In this document: in pieces, positions 18,936 through 28,993 of the stretch
Numbering within the stretch: position 1 is the first letter of the stretch
Layout: each line of letters starts with the position of its first letter
From: an uncultured Parabacteroides sp.
Lineage (GTDB): Bacteria; Bacteroidota; Bacteroidia; Bacteroidales; Tannerellaceae
NCBI GenBank assembly: GCA_947036995.1
Contig: CAMQTD010000007.1
Location: 1 to 38,666, forward strand
Direction of reading: 5' to 3'
Length of the DNA: 38,666 nt
Notes under the pieces: model-generated
The model's database searches: none
What the model saw: the letters and a program-made list of their open reading frames with translations, nothing else
Told to the model about the DNA's origin: nothing
Translations under genes and position numbers: made by a program

Positions 18936-19775
18936 ATGGATCATTTAATTGACGAACTTATCAAATTATCATTTGCCGAAGATATTGGCGATGGCGATCA
19001 CACAACCCTTTGTTGCATCCCTGCTACAGAAATGGGCAAGTCGCAACTTATCATCAAAGAAGATGGTGTATTGGCTGGTGTAGAGATGGCGAAACGTGTG
19101 TTTAATCACTTCGACCCATCACTTAAAGTAACCGTATACATTAACGACGGTGCCGAAGTTAAAAAGGGCGATATCGCACTTGTGGTAGAGGGTAAAACAC
19201 AATCGTTACTTCAAACAGAGCGTTTAATGCTTAACATCATGCAACGTATGAGTGGTATTGCTACGACTACACGCAAATATGTTAAAGCACTGGAAGGTAC
19301 TAATACGCGTGTGCTTGATACACGTAAAACAACGCCTGGTATGCGTATGATCGAGAAGAATGCAGTAAAAATTGGTGGTGGCGTAAATCACCGCATCGGA
19401 CTGTTCGACATGATCTTACTGAAAGATAACCACGTAGACTTTGCCGGTGGTATTGCACAAGCAATCAATGGTGCTAAAAGTTATTTGAAGGAAAAAGGAA
19501 AAACGATGAAAATCGAAATCGAAATACGTAGCTTCGACGAACTTGAGCAGGTATTGGCTGTTGGTGGTGTAGACCGCATTATGTTAGACAACTTCAGCAC
19601 AGCAGATACAAAAACTGCCGTAGAACGTATTGCTGGACGCTTCGAAACAGAATCGTCGGGTGGAATTACATTCGATACATTGCGTAGCTATGCTGAGTGT
19701 GGTGTAGATTATATCTCGGTAGGTGCATTAACACACTCTGTAAAGAGTTTGGATATGAGCTTAAAGGCTTGCTAA
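18936..19775 (+). CDS. nadC: Nicotinate-nucleotide pyrophosphorylase (carboxylating)
   Basis: AEDIGDGDHTTLCCIP, RLMLNIMQRMSGIATTT, LDTRKTTPGMRMIEKNAVKIGGGVNHRIGLFDMILLKDNH. Confidence 0.97.
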   Translation: MDHLIDELIKLSFAEDIGDGDHTTLCCIPATEMGKSQLIIKEDGVLAGVEMAKRVFNHFDPSLKVTVYINDGAEVKKGDIALVVEGKTQSLLQTERLMLNIMQRMSGIATTTRKYVKALEGTNTRVLDTRKTTPGMRMIEKNAVKIGGGVNHRIGLFDMILLKDNHVDFAGGIAQAINGAKSYLKEKGKTMKIEIEIRSFDELEQVLAVGGVDRIMLDNFSTADTKTAVERIAGRFETESSGGITFDTLRSYAECGVDYISVGALTHSVKSLDMSLKAC

Positions 19776-19794
19776 TAAGCTGTACAACATAAAC

Positions 19795-19836
19795 AAAAAA
19801 AGAGGTGTAAACGAAATCGTTTACACCTCTTTTTTG
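19795..19836. terminator. Bidirectional terminator between convergent nadC and aroC
   Basis: aaaaaagaggtgtaaacga/tcgtttacacctctttttt. Confidence 0.88.
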
Positions 19837-19855
19837 TTATATACCTAATGATAGC

Positions 19856-20929
19856 TTATAAGCGTGTTGCACGGTTTAGTAGAAGATAATCTACCAACAC
19901 CATCGCTGTCATCGCCTCAACGATGGGTACAGCACGAGGCAATACACAGGCATCGTGTCTGCCTTTAGCTTTGAGAATGGTCTCTTCGCCCTGCACAGTT
20001 ACAGTGTCTTGCTCCATTAGTATTGTTGCTACAGACTTGAAAGCTACACGGAAATAGATATCCTCTCCATTGCTTATTCCGCCTTGTATACCCCCTGAAT
20101 GGTTGGTTTTTGTTTGAATAGTTCCATCGTTATTCACAAAACGATCGTTACGTTCAGAGCCTTGATAAAGTGCCGATGCAAAGCCATCGCCATATTCGAA
20201 TCCTTTAACGGCATTGATGCTGAGCATTGCGCCACCAAGAGCAGCGTGTAGTTTGCCAAACACTGGCTCGCCCAAACCTACGGGTACACCCTTTGCTACG
20301 CAGGTTATCACGCCTCCAACAGTATCACCTTCGCCTTTAAGTTTAAGGATGAGTTGTTGCATTGCTGCTGCTTTCTCCAGATCAGGACAGCGTACAGGAT
20401 TGGTTTCGGTAAGTGATAAATCGTATGCTTCGTACCCTTCGGTCAATGCTATAGCACCCACTTGCGAGGTATAGGCTTGTATATTGATTCCGTAATGTGT
20501 TAGTATCTGTTTCGCAATAGCACCTGCCACACAACGTGCAATGGTTTCGCGCGCCGAAGAGCGCCCTCCCCCACGGTGATCTCGTTTGCCATATTTAGTT
20601 TGATAGGTATAATCGGCATGCGAAGGGCGGTATACATCCTTCATATTATCATAGTCCGAAGAGTGCTGATTATCGTTCCACACCATAAACCCGATAGACG
20701 TCCCTGTGGTTACGCCCTCGTAGATACCCGACAGGAATTGAACCTTGTCTGCCTCCTTGCGGGGTGTAGTTACTTCAGACTGTCCTGGCTTACGACGGTC
20801 TAACTCGTGTTGGATAAAATCCATATCCAACGTTAACCCAGCCGGACAACCATCTATCACACCACCAATACCAGCTCCGTGCGACTCTCCGAAGGAGGTC
20901 AATTTAAAAAGATTCCCAAATGAGTTCAT
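19856..20929 (-). CDS. aroC: Chorismate synthase
   Basis: [56 protein letters not shown]. Confidence 0.97.
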   Translation of the reverse strand: MNSFGNLFKLTSFGESHGAGIGGVIDGCPAGLTLDMDFIQHELDRRKPGQSEVTTPRKEADKVQFLSGIYEGVTTGTSIGFMVWNDNQHSSDYDNMKDVYRPSHADYTYQTKYGKRDHRGGGRSSARETIARCVAGAIAKQILTHYGINIQAYTSQVGAIALTEGYEAYDLSLTETNPVRCPDLEKAAAMQQLILKLKGEGDTVGGVITCVAKGVPVGLGEPVFGKLHAALGGAMLSINAVKGFEYGDGFASALYQGSERNDRFVNNDGTIQTKTNHSGGIQGGISNGEDIYFRVAFKSVATILMEQDTVTVQGEETILKAKGRHDACVLPRAVPIVEAMTAMVLVDYLLLNRATRL

Positions 20930-20974
20930 TGATTGATTGATTTTAGTTTATCATCGAATTGAAAATTAAGAAAA

Positions 20975-21007
20975 AAGGCACAGCTCATATGGTATGAACT
21001 GTGCCTT
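20975..21007. terminator. Terminator hairpin after the FKBP gene
   Basis: aaggcacagctcata...tatgaactgtgcctt, one mismatch, flanked by poly-A on the + strand (poly-T for minus transcription). Confidence 0.75.
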
Positions 21008-21031
21008 ATCTCTTATTTGTACGTGTTATAA

Positions 21032-21604
21032 TTATTTACAACCGTCGCCACAGCTTCCGTCTTCGCAACCTCCGTCGCCACATCCGCAATCGCCACAACC
21101 ACTACCACAACCACCTGCTGGCTCTAATAATGCTGCTAACTCTGCTTCGCTTGGCTCACGTACGTCAAGTACTTCACCACTAAAGTGTAGTGTTTCGCCT
21201 GCTAATGGGTGGTTAAAGTCCATCTTAACAGTAGTATCTTCTACTGAAAGAACAGAACCATTCATACGGTTACCGTTAGAATCCATCATAGGAACAGTGT
21301 TTCCTTCATAGATTACGCTATCATCGAATTTGCCTTCAACCTCGAAAAGGTTTTTAGGAAGATCGATCACGTGCTCATCTTCGTACTCACCATAAGCATC
21401 TGCAGGTGCAATAGAGAAGTTGAATTTACCTGCTACTTCCATACCTTTCAATGCTGCTTCAAAAGCTTCAAGCATAGAACCTGTACCGAAAATAAATGTA
21501 AGAGGCGTCTCAATAGTTGCTTTTTCCATTAACTCTCTCTCTTCACCTTCGCCTACGTTCAAATCGTAAGTAACAGAAACAAATTTACCTGCTGCAATTT
21601 TCAT
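21032..21604 (-). CDS. slyD: SlyD-type FKBP peptidyl-prolyl isomerase with Cys/Gly-rich metal-binding-like tail
   Basis: YDLNVGEGEERELMEKA, FIFGTGSMLEAFEAALKGMEVAGKFNFSIAPADAYGEY, DFNHPLAGETLHF; tail GGCGSGCGDCGCGDGGCEDGSCGDGCK. Confidence 0.9.
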   Translation of the reverse strand: MKIAAGKFVSVTYDLNVGEGEERELMEKATIETPLTFIFGTGSMLEAFEAALKGMEVAGKFNFSIAPADAYGEYEDEHVIDLPKNLFEVEGKFDDSVIYEGNTVPMMDSNGNRMNGSVLSVEDTTVKMDFNHPLAGETLHFSGEVLDVREPSEAELAALLEPAGGCGSGCGDCGCGDGGCEDGSCGDGCK

Positions 21605-21657
21605 CTTTTATTGTTTTATTTATTGTGTATTTATTAATTAGAATGCAAAGATAATGA

Positions 21658-22833
21658 TTATTTTGTTTTTACAGCCATTTTAAGATTATTCAACGCCTTT
21701 TGTAGTATTGTGCGTGTACAACCTACGTTGAGTCGCATATATCCTTCGCCTTCTGTGCCGAACATCGTGCCATCGTTCAATGCTAAATGTGCATCGTTTA
21801 CAAACAGTGATACAAGTGCTGGTTGCGACAGTTTCAACGCCCTACAATCTAGCCAAAGCAAGAAGGATGCTTGTGTGGGATAGACCTTTATCTGAGGTAT
21901 ATCGCTCGCTAAGAACTCCGTTACAAATGCAATGTTACCCATTACATAGTCGAGTAGCTGTTGCCTCCATGCTTCCCCTTCGGTATAGGCTGCCTCTGTT
22001 GCGGGGTAAGCAAATAGGTGGGCGCTATTTAACTCTCTTGCCTCTAAAAAACTAAAAAAAGTTTTACGCAGCAATTCATTCGGCACAATGGCGTAAGAAC
22101 TAACCACGCCTGCCATATTAAATGTTTTACTCGGAGCCATAAACGTAATACTATTTTGCGCCGCCTCTTCGGATACAGATGCAAAAGTGTGATGCGTAAA
22201 GGCGGGAAAAACTAACTCGGCATGAATCTCGTCCGAAACAACCAACACCTTATGCTTTGCACAAATAGCTGCCAAACGGATTAATGTCTCTTTAGACCAA
22301 ACTACACCACCTGGATTGTGCGGATTACACAATATTAAGAGTTTGCAATCTGCATCTATTATGGTTTCCAACTGATCGAAATCCATTGTATAATGTCCGT
22401 CAACTAGTTGCAAAGGATTCTCTACCACTTTACGGTTCAGGTGCTCTGGCACATTTCTGAAAGGATGATACACAGGTGGCTGTATAATTACTTTATCACC
22501 TGGAGCGGTAAAACACTCCACTGCAAAGCTTATCCCTTTTACGATACCGGGGATATACTCGACCCATGCACGTTGCAGCGTATAGTTATGAAGTTGCTTC
22601 ACCCAATTAATAATACTTGTATAGTACGATTCGGGTGCATAGGTGTAACCTAAAATGGGATGTTTACAACGCGCTGTGATCGCATCAATAATAAATGGTG
22701 GGGTTGCAAAATCCATATCTGCTACCCAAAGGGGTATTAAGTCTTCTCGTCCAAACTTAGCTTTTAAGCCGTCTACTTTAACACTACACGTTCCGTTACG
22801 CGTTATTGGTTCGTCGAAATTATATATCTGCAT
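21658..22833 (-). CDS. MalY/PatB-family PLP-dependent aminotransferase / cystathionine beta-lyase
   Basis: PLWVADMDFATPPFI, LLILCNPHNPGGVVWSKE, VVSDEIHAEL, APSKTFNMAGV. Confidence 0.93.
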   Translation of the reverse strand: MQIYNFDEPITRNGTCSVKVDGLKAKFGREDLIPLWVADMDFATPPFIIDAITARCKHPILGYTYAPESYYTSIINWVKQLHNYTLQRAWVEYIPGIVKGISFAVECFTAPGDKVIIQPPVYHPFRNVPEHLNRKVVENPLQLVDGHYTMDFDQLETIIDADCKLLILCNPHNPGGVVWSKETLIRLAAICAKHKVLVVSDEIHAELVFPAFTHHTFASVSEEAAQNSITFMAPSKTFNMAGVVSSYAIVPNELLRKTFFSFLEARELNSAHLFAYPATEAAYTEGEAWRQQLLDYVMGNIAFVTEFLASDIPQIKVYPTQASFLLWLDCRALKLSQPALVSLFVNDAHLALNDGTMFGTEGEGYMRLNVGCTRTILQKALNNLKMAVKTK

Positions 22834-22869
22834 AAATTTTCTGTTGCTTAATTGAATAGGTTAAACTAC

Positions 22870-23517
22870 TTAACGTGTTGTGATATGGAAACATCCTTGT
22901 CTACGTTCGTGCTTGATATAGCAGCGTTTATCTTTTTTTACTGCTCTTAATACCGAGGCGAGTACTTTTTTAAGTTGATCGTCCGTTAGCGAAAGTTTAT
23001 CTTCGGGATCTACCTTTGCATACCTAGCCCACGAGACATCGAAAGTGGTAGCAAAACGGTGTGCCGAATTACTCGATGCGTTGCTGTTGCGCTTCTTTAG
23101 TTTCTTAACATCGCGTTCGGTACGCAATACACTTGTTACGATTATCTTATATATAGGAGCATTGAGGGATTGGAGCGAATCTTGAAATCCACGACCAATA
23201 TCTTCTAATAGCGTAGCTGCTTCTGGCACTAGATACGGAACTGAGTGTGTTAGCTTTTGAACATCGTACCACTCGTTCGATTCGATCAGATCCAAATCGC
23301 TGAGCTTATCCAGTGCAGCATCACGCGTGGAGGCTGGTTCGATACCTATCTTTTTAGCTGCAAGCATATGCAGGTTGTTTAAATCACCAAAATCGCGTTT
23401 GTAACTACCAATATATTTAATTGGTTTTAAATCTCCGCGCTTCTCGTTACACGCCGAAAATGCAACACATGTTAACATCACAAAAAAAAGAAGAGTGTAA
23501 ATAGCCGACTGTTTCAT
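22870..23517 (-). CDS. DUF5715-like lipoprotein with M15/VanY-like zinc-peptidase motifs
   Basis: Lipobox CVAFSACNEK; SNSAHRFATTFDVSW and CFHITTR. Confidence 0.7.
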   Translation of the reverse strand: MKQSAIYTLLFFVMLTCVAFSACNEKRGDLKPIKYIGSYKRDFGDLNNLHMLAAKKIGIEPASTRDAALDKLSDLDLIESNEWYDVQKLTHSVPYLVPEAATLLEDIGRGFQDSLQSLNAPIYKIIVTSVLRTERDVKKLKKRNSNASSNSAHRFATTFDVSWARYAKVDPEDKLSLTDDQLKKVLASVLRAVKKDKRCYIKHERRQGCFHITTR

Positions 23518-23680
23518 CCTTAATGTATCAATACGTTTTAATTCTGTTTCTGATACAAAGTTACATTTTTATTTGATTCATCGAAGCTTCACTTTTATGT
23601 TTTCTGAGGCTATTTGTAAAATAGACGCATATTTTAATAAATAAAGCGACAGCCACTATCAAAGTGAAAAAGAATAATAT

Positions 23681-23688
23681 TACTTTTG
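23681..23688 (+). promoter_or_regulatory. Bacteroidetes -7-type motif tacttttg upstream of purC
   Basis: TAnnTTTG match 51 nt before the purC ATG. Confidence 0.45.
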
Positions 23689-23738
23689 TATCATTAAAGA
23701 AAAATTGAATATTCAAATCAATATTAAATAGACAAGTT

Positions 23739-24686
23739 ATGAAGAATGCGTTAGTTAAAACTGATTTCAATTTCCCTGGTCAAAAAAATGTTTACCACGG
23801 AAAAGTACGTGATGTATATAACATCAATGGCGAACTTTTAGTTATGGTAGCATCGGACCGTATTTCTGCGTTCGACGTAGTACTACCTGAAGGGATTCCA
23901 TATAAAGGTCAAGTTTTAAACCAAATTGCGGAGAAGTTCTTAGATGCTACTTCGGACATTGTTCAAAACTGGAAAATGGCGACACCAGACCCTATGATTA
24001 CTGTAGGTGTAATGTGCGAACCATTCAAAGTAGAGATGGTTATTCGTGGTTACCTTACAGGTAGCGCATGGCGTGCTTACCAAGCTGGAGAACGTACATT
24101 GTGTGGTCTTGCACTTCCTGATGGCATGACAGAGAACCAAAAGTTCCCTACGCCACTGATTACCCCAACGACTAAAGCAGACCAAGGACATGACGAAAAT
24201 ATCTCAAGAGAAGAGATTATCGCGCAAGGTTTAGTATGCGAAGCGGAGTACAAAATGTTAGAGAAATATACGTTAGCTCTTTTTGCACGTGGTACAGAGA
24301 TGGCTGCCGAAAAAGGATTAATCCTTGTAGATACAAAGTATGAGTTTGGTAAAAAAGAGGACGAGATCTATCTTATCGACGAAATTCACACGCCAGACTC
24401 TTCACGCTACTTCTATGCAGAAAGCTACCAAGAGCTTTTCGAAAAAGGAGCAGAACAAAGACAACTATCTAAAGAGTTTGTTCGTCAGTGGCTTATCGCT
24501 AACGGATTCCAAGGACAAGAGGGACAAGTAGTTCCTGAGATGACTCCAGAATATTGCACAAGCGTATCGGAACGCTACATTGAGCTTTACGAAATCATTG
24601 TAGGTGAGAAGTTTGTCAAAGCAAAAACAGAAGATATCTTAGCACGCATCGAAAAGAATGTAACAGCTTATCTTCAAACCAAATAA
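23739..24686 (+). CDS. purC: Phosphoribosylaminoimidazole-succinocarboxamide synthase
   Basis: [64 protein letters not shown]. Confidence 0.97.
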   Translation: MKNALVKTDFNFPGQKNVYHGKVRDVYNINGELLVMVASDRISAFDVVLPEGIPYKGQVLNQIAEKFLDATSDIVQNWKMATPDPMITVGVMCEPFKVEMVIRGYLTGSAWRAYQAGERTLCGLALPDGMTENQKFPTPLITPTTKADQGHDENISREEIIAQGLVCEAEYKMLEKYTLALFARGTEMAAEKGLILVDTKYEFGKKEDEIYLIDEIHTPDSSRYFYAESYQELFEKGAEQRQLSKEFVRQWLIANGFQGQEGQVVPEMTPEYCTSVSERYIELYEIIVGEKFVKAKTEDILARIEKNVTAYLQTK

Positions 24687-24698
24687 TTAAACTTACAC

Positions 24699-25439
24699 AT
24701 GAAATATCGTTCGGAAACAATTCTTCCTTTTAACAGCGAAGAGCGCAAAGGGTCTCAGATTAAACGCATGTTTGATGCAATAGCTTCAAGTTATGATCTG
24801 CTAAATCATGCCATGTCGTTTGGTTTTGACAAAAGTTGGCGTAACAAAGGCGTTGCCACGCTGAAACCCTATGCTCCGCAAACGATATTAGATATAGCAA
24901 CTGGTACTGGGGATCTTGCGATCCTTATGTACCAGAAGCTTCATCCTCAAAAAGTAGTAGGTGCAGACATCTCAGAAGGGATGATGGATGTTGGCAGAAC
25001 GAAAGTAGAGAAGAAAGGTCTTGCCTCTGTGATCTCTTTCGAATACCAAGATTGCACCCAACTAACATTTGCCGACAACTCGTTTGATGCCATTACTGCC
25101 TCGTTTGGCGTACGCAACTTTGAAGATACCGAAAAGGGATTGAAAGAGATGTGTAGGGTATTAAATAAAGATGGAAGGCTTATGATTCTCGAACTTTCTA
25201 CACCCGAATATTTTCCGATGAAACAGCTCTACCAGCTCTACTCTAACACAGTAATGCCACTGCTAGGCCGTTGTTTATCTAAACAAAAAGAAGCTTATAC
25301 GTATCTGCCCCAATCAATCAAAGTAGTGCCTCAAGGTGAGGTTATGAAGTCACTTTTAGAAGATTGTGGCTTTTCGGACGTAGCGGTTAAAACATTTACA
25401 TTCGGAGTTTGCTCGTTATACACTGGTACTAAAAAATAA
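24699..25439 (+). CDS. ubiE: Demethylmenaquinone/ubiquinone methyltransferase
   Basis: MFDAIASSYDLLNHAMSFGFDKSWR, LDIATGTGDLAI, ASFGVRNFEDTEKGLKEMCRVL. Confidence 0.96.
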   Translation: MKYRSETILPFNSEERKGSQIKRMFDAIASSYDLLNHAMSFGFDKSWRNKGVATLKPYAPQTILDIATGTGDLAILMYQKLHPQKVVGADISEGMMDVGRTKVEKKGLASVISFEYQDCTQLTFADNSFDAITASFGVRNFEDTEKGLKEMCRVLNKDGRLMILELSTPEYFPMKQLYQLYSNTVMPLLGRCLSKQKEAYTYLPQSIKVVPQGEVMKSLLEDCGFSDVAVKTFTFGVCSLYTGTKK

Positions 25440-25444
25440 ATAAT

Positions 25445-26194
25445 ATGAAAAAATATGGTTTGATTGGTTATCCACTAACCCATTCATTTTCTAAATCATT
25501 CTTCAATCAGAAGTTTGAGTCAGAGCACATTGATGCCGAATATATTAATTTTGAGATTCCAACAATCGCTGATTTTAAAAATGTACTGAAGCAAAACCCT
25601 ACCCTAAACGGTATAAATGTTACGATTCCCTACAAAACACAAGTAATCCCATTCCTCGACGAACTTACCGATAATGCAAAAGCAATCGGCGCAGTGAATG
25701 TGATTAAACTAACTAAAGGCTATTTCGGACAAACAAAGCTGGTTGGACATAATACCGATATCCTCGGTTTTAAACAATCTATCGAACCCTTGTTAGACCC
25801 TACTAAACACAAAAAAGCGCTTATATTAGGTACTGGTGGTGCCTCTAAAGCAATCTTTCACGGATTAAAACAGCTGGGTATCGAATCTATATTCGTATCA
25901 CGTACCCCCATCAAAGACGGGCTTACCTACAACGACCTTACCCCTGCAATTATCGAAGCGCACACCGTGATTGTAAACACTACACCTGTAGGTATGTTTC
26001 CTCACTCGGATGCATGCCCAGATATCCCATACGAACATATTACCGATCAGCATCTACTATACGACCTACTATACAACCCCGACGAAACCCTATTTATGAA
26101 AAAGGGCAAACAGCAGGGTGCAGAGGTTAAGAATGGTCTCGAAATGTTACTACTTCAAGCTTTTGCTGGTTGGAAGATTTGGACTGAGAAATAG
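25445..26194 (+). CDS. aroE: Shikimate dehydrogenase
   Basis: YGLIGYPLTHSFSKSFFNQKF, GINVTIPYKTQV, GAVNVIK, LILGTGGASKAIFHGL, NTTPVGMFP. Confidence 0.96.
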   Translation: MKKYGLIGYPLTHSFSKSFFNQKFESEHIDAEYINFEIPTIADFKNVLKQNPTLNGINVTIPYKTQVIPFLDELTDNAKAIGAVNVIKLTKGYFGQTKLVGHNTDILGFKQSIEPLLDPTKHKKALILGTGGASKAIFHGLKQLGIESIFVSRTPIKDGLTYNDLTPAIIEAHTVIVNTTPVGMFPHSDACPDIPYEHITDQHLLYDLLYNPDETLFMKKGKQQGAEVKNGLEMLLLQAFAGWKIWTEK

Positions 26195-26222
26195 AGTTTA
26201 TGCCTATTATTCATATATCTAA

Positions 26223-26292
26223 TAAGTTAGCTGTAATTGTTTGAGCATAGAATAAACTGATTCTATAGGCTCAAACAATTACAGCTAACTTA
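26223..26292. terminator. Very long convergent hairpin between aroE and the lipoprotein gene
   Basis: 24-nt perfect inverted repeat taagttagctgtaattgtttgagc / gctcaaacaattacagctaactta, continued inward by atagaat/attctat with a 2-nt bulge. Confidence 0.8.
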
Positions 26293-27318
26293 ATCTTCTG
26301 AATTGATATGTAAATCCTCAATATTCATTATATCCGTAGAGCATTCGCCAATCAATCCACTCTCTTGATTAACTCCAGTATATATTTTGATAAAATCTAC
26401 TCCTGACAGATTTACCGACTTCCCTTCAGCATCAACCGCCCAACTTATATCTATTGCAGCATCCTCCTCATTGTTCATTGCATTATCTGCATAACCGTAA
26501 CCAAATCTATAAAGCATATGGTATGGATCTTCTGAATCTGGTGCAGCAGTATTCATACTGTTTTGTGGCAAACAAGTACCTTTAAAGGTTAGTTTGTCGC
26601 CCTTAAACCAACCTGGAAAGTATGATTGGGTATGAAAATTATTTTTGCTCTTATACCCTGAATTACCCTTATTGTCTTCCCATCGGATGTATTGCTCAAA
26701 CTCCGCTTCGGTCTCTGGCTCTTTGGTGGGGCGGTGATATATTATTTCGTAGTTGGTGTACAGGTTTGTATCGTTTCCTGCATCAACAACCTTTTGATAC
26801 CATAACTCCTTTGTAGGGTCGTTATGGGCACTACCTGCAATTTCGTACCATTCGTCAGCATCAGGTTTGCCATTTTTATTCGCATCGTATGCTACCATAA
26901 TGATGCCTGGCTCACAGCTCCCTCCTACTAATGCAGCTGCATCCGTGTTATTCTGCGCGTAGAAGGCATTCCCTACAACACGAAAATCACGCTTCCCCGC
27001 TATATTTTGAATTGTGTGGTCAAAGCCAACAACTACATAACCGCCATAACCGCCGAGCGTGATCAGTCCTTTTTCATTATTACCTATTGCCTTGAGCACT
27101 TTTGCATTCATGCTGTCTTGCGTATCGTTAGCTTCGTACATAGGCATTTGATTTGTGTACTGCCCAACACCCGGCATATAATCAAAAACTTTAGTGATAT
27201 AAGCTGTTGCTATCTCGTCTGGAGGTATAATATCATCACTCTTGTCGCAAGACGAACATACAACTAGTAACAATAGTGTTGGTAAGATTGCGTATGGTTT
27301 CATTTTTTTTAAATTCAT
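26290..27318 (-). CDS. Surface lipoprotein of the cobalamin-regulated lipoprotein type
   Basis: Lipobox LLLVVCSSCDKSDD; ...LITLGGYGGYVVVGFDHTIQN...; downstream of a riboswitch-led gene. Confidence 0.7.
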   Translation of the reverse strand: MNLKKMKPYAILPTLLLLVVCSSCDKSDDIIPPDEIATAYITKVFDYMPGVGQYTNQMPMYEANDTQDSMNAKVLKAIGNNEKGLITLGGYGGYVVVGFDHTIQNIAGKRDFRVVGNAFYAQNNTDAAALVGGSCEPGIIMVAYDANKNGKPDADEWYEIAGSAHNDPTKELWYQKVVDAGNDTNLYTNYEIIYHRPTKEPETEAEFEQYIRWEDNKGNSGYKSKNNFHTQSYFPGWFKGDKLTFKGTCLPQNSMNTAAPDSEDPYHMLYRFGYGYADNAMNNEEDAAIDISWAVDAEGKSVNLSGVDFIKIYTGVNQESGLIGECSTDIMNIEDLHINSED

Positions 27319-27322
27319 ACGC

Positions 27323-28972
27323 TTAATAGTTTTTAATTGGTGTCATCATTGCAGGAAACCACATATCTAAATAAGCGGCTGCAGTTGTATCGTATAAAAC
27401 CCCGAAAGACTTATCTCCACTTTTAGCATTAAACCCCCATATTCCATTGTACATTGCATTAGCTCCCCAACCTTTCATTCCTTGACAGATTAACTCGTCG
27501 CGTTCGGCATCGTAATAGAGCGATGTACCATATAGGTCGTAGCCATCTAAATCGTCTGCTGAGGTTATGAATTTAGATATTAATACTTTTGTATCTATAT
27601 CATATTTGTAAACCTCTTTACTCTGTCCCCAAGAATCTTTTGTAAAGAAGAAGATATTATCTGCTGTAGAGGCTGCCCAAGAGCACTGTTTCCAAGGACT
27701 ACCCGAGAATGCAATCTTTGCTCCATCAGGTAGTTCTACTGTTGAAGTTGTTAAATCGCGTGGATTAATTGCGAGTAGCATCTTCCCGTTTGATGCCCAA
27801 ATAGTACCATCTTTTGATTTAACGAATCCTGCTGTAGCTGCTCCTAAAATAATAGGTTCAGTTGTAGATGATAAATTGTCCAGATTATATGCAATAGCTC
27901 CTTGCGAACAGACAATAAAAAGATAACCATCTGATACAAATACATTTTTACTTGCTGCTGAACCTTTTAAACTTTCGTTTTCGATCGTGAGATCTGTTAG
28001 GTTTATAAGAAATGCGCCTTTAGTTGTTGTAAGCACACCTAATTCGGGTGTGATTCCTGCAAATGCACGCCCTTGCCCAGCAATAGATTGAATCGCTTGA
28101 ATAAATTTCCCTGTTGTTGCATCAAATTGAGCAAAAGGAACACCCTGTTGTGTATATGGAGCTACATTATAAAGTTTGCCTGCCCAGTTCGCCACATTTT
28201 GATTAGATGCTCCAAAAGAATTGAAGTCACCAATTATAAAACGTTCAACTGTTTTTGTTCCAAAAGTATGTTTGTTGATACCACGTGTACGCTCCGAACC
28301 TGTCATATTAGGCTCATTCAGTATATATACACCTGATGCACTGTATGTTTTTGACACAATCTCGCTACTTAAGTTCTTTCCTGTTGTAGAGTAATAGCTT
28401 TTCATCTCGTACTTAATGGTGTATGCTCCTGCTTTTTGGGGCGTAAAATTAAACGTTACTCCCGTAGCACGCTCTTCATTGTTTACATACCACTTGATAA
28501 TATTCTTTGCTTTTTCGGTATCTGCCGCATTTGCTAAATTCACCCAATACTTTTGTTCTACTTTTAGTTGAGTCTCGTTGTAGTGTAAGTTATCTGATAA
28601 AATAGAGATCTTATCCTTTTCAGGAATATCCGACACCATTAAATCAAATAGATAATCAAAGGTAATATCTTTATTTTGACTAACTTTTAACTTTAGCTCG
28701 TACTGCTTTGGAGCTTTTGTTACTGTGTATTTCAAATTCTTCTCTTGCGAGATTGTATCTCCTTCCAATAGCCAAAGGTATGTAATACCTTCATCAGACA
28801 AACTTGTTACATTAATTGTAATCTCGCCTTCAGGTGCTGTTGTAATCTCCTGACTTTGTGTATCAAAGATAATATCACCCTTGTGTAAGATGTATGATAC
28901 TGGTGCATCTTCCTTCTGGCAAGCGATAACAGTCAGCAATAGCGACAACATAAACAAAAACTTCTTTTTCAT
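27323..28972 (-). CDS. BtuG-like surface lipoprotein (PKD-like N-terminus plus DUF5074/YncE-like beta-propeller)
   Basis: Lipobox LLLTVIACQKED; Ig/PKD-like segments; repeated blade-like units (YNVAPYTQQGVPFAQFDATTGKFIQ...); downstream of a cobalamin riboswitch. Confidence 0.72.
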   Translation of the reverse strand: MKKKFLFMLSLLLTVIACQKEDAPVSYILHKGDIIFDTQSQEITTAPEGEITINVTSLSDEGITYLWLLEGDTISQEKNLKYTVTKAPKQYELKLKVSQNKDITFDYLFDLMVSDIPEKDKISILSDNLHYNETQLKVEQKYWVNLANAADTEKAKNIIKWYVNNEERATGVTFNFTPQKAGAYTIKYEMKSYYSTTGKNLSSEIVSKTYSASGVYILNEPNMTGSERTRGINKHTFGTKTVERFIIGDFNSFGASNQNVANWAGKLYNVAPYTQQGVPFAQFDATTGKFIQAIQSIAGQGRAFAGITPELGVLTTTKGAFLINLTDLTIENESLKGSAASKNVFVSDGYLFIVCSQGAIAYNLDNLSSTTEPIILGAATAGFVKSKDGTIWASNGKMLLAINPRDLTTSTVELPDGAKIAFSGSPWKQCSWAASTADNIFFFTKDSWGQSKEVYKYDIDTKVLISKFITSADDLDGYDLYGTSLYYDAERDELICQGMKGWGANAMYNGIWGFNAKSGDKSFGVLYDTTAAAYLDMWFPAMMTPIKNY

Positions 28973-28993
28973 TTTGTAAAATTTAAATTGTTA

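Noticed and set aside
20994-21311. + strand ORF of 105 aa, rich in Pro/Ser/Gln
   Set aside because: Exact antisense of the Cys/Gly/Asp-rich slyD tail; composition explained by reverse reading.
23561-23770. 69-aa minus-strand ORF with one TM-like segment
   Set aside because: Overlaps the purC start and the purC promoter motif; A/T-rich intergenic sequence readily gives hydrophobic ORFs.
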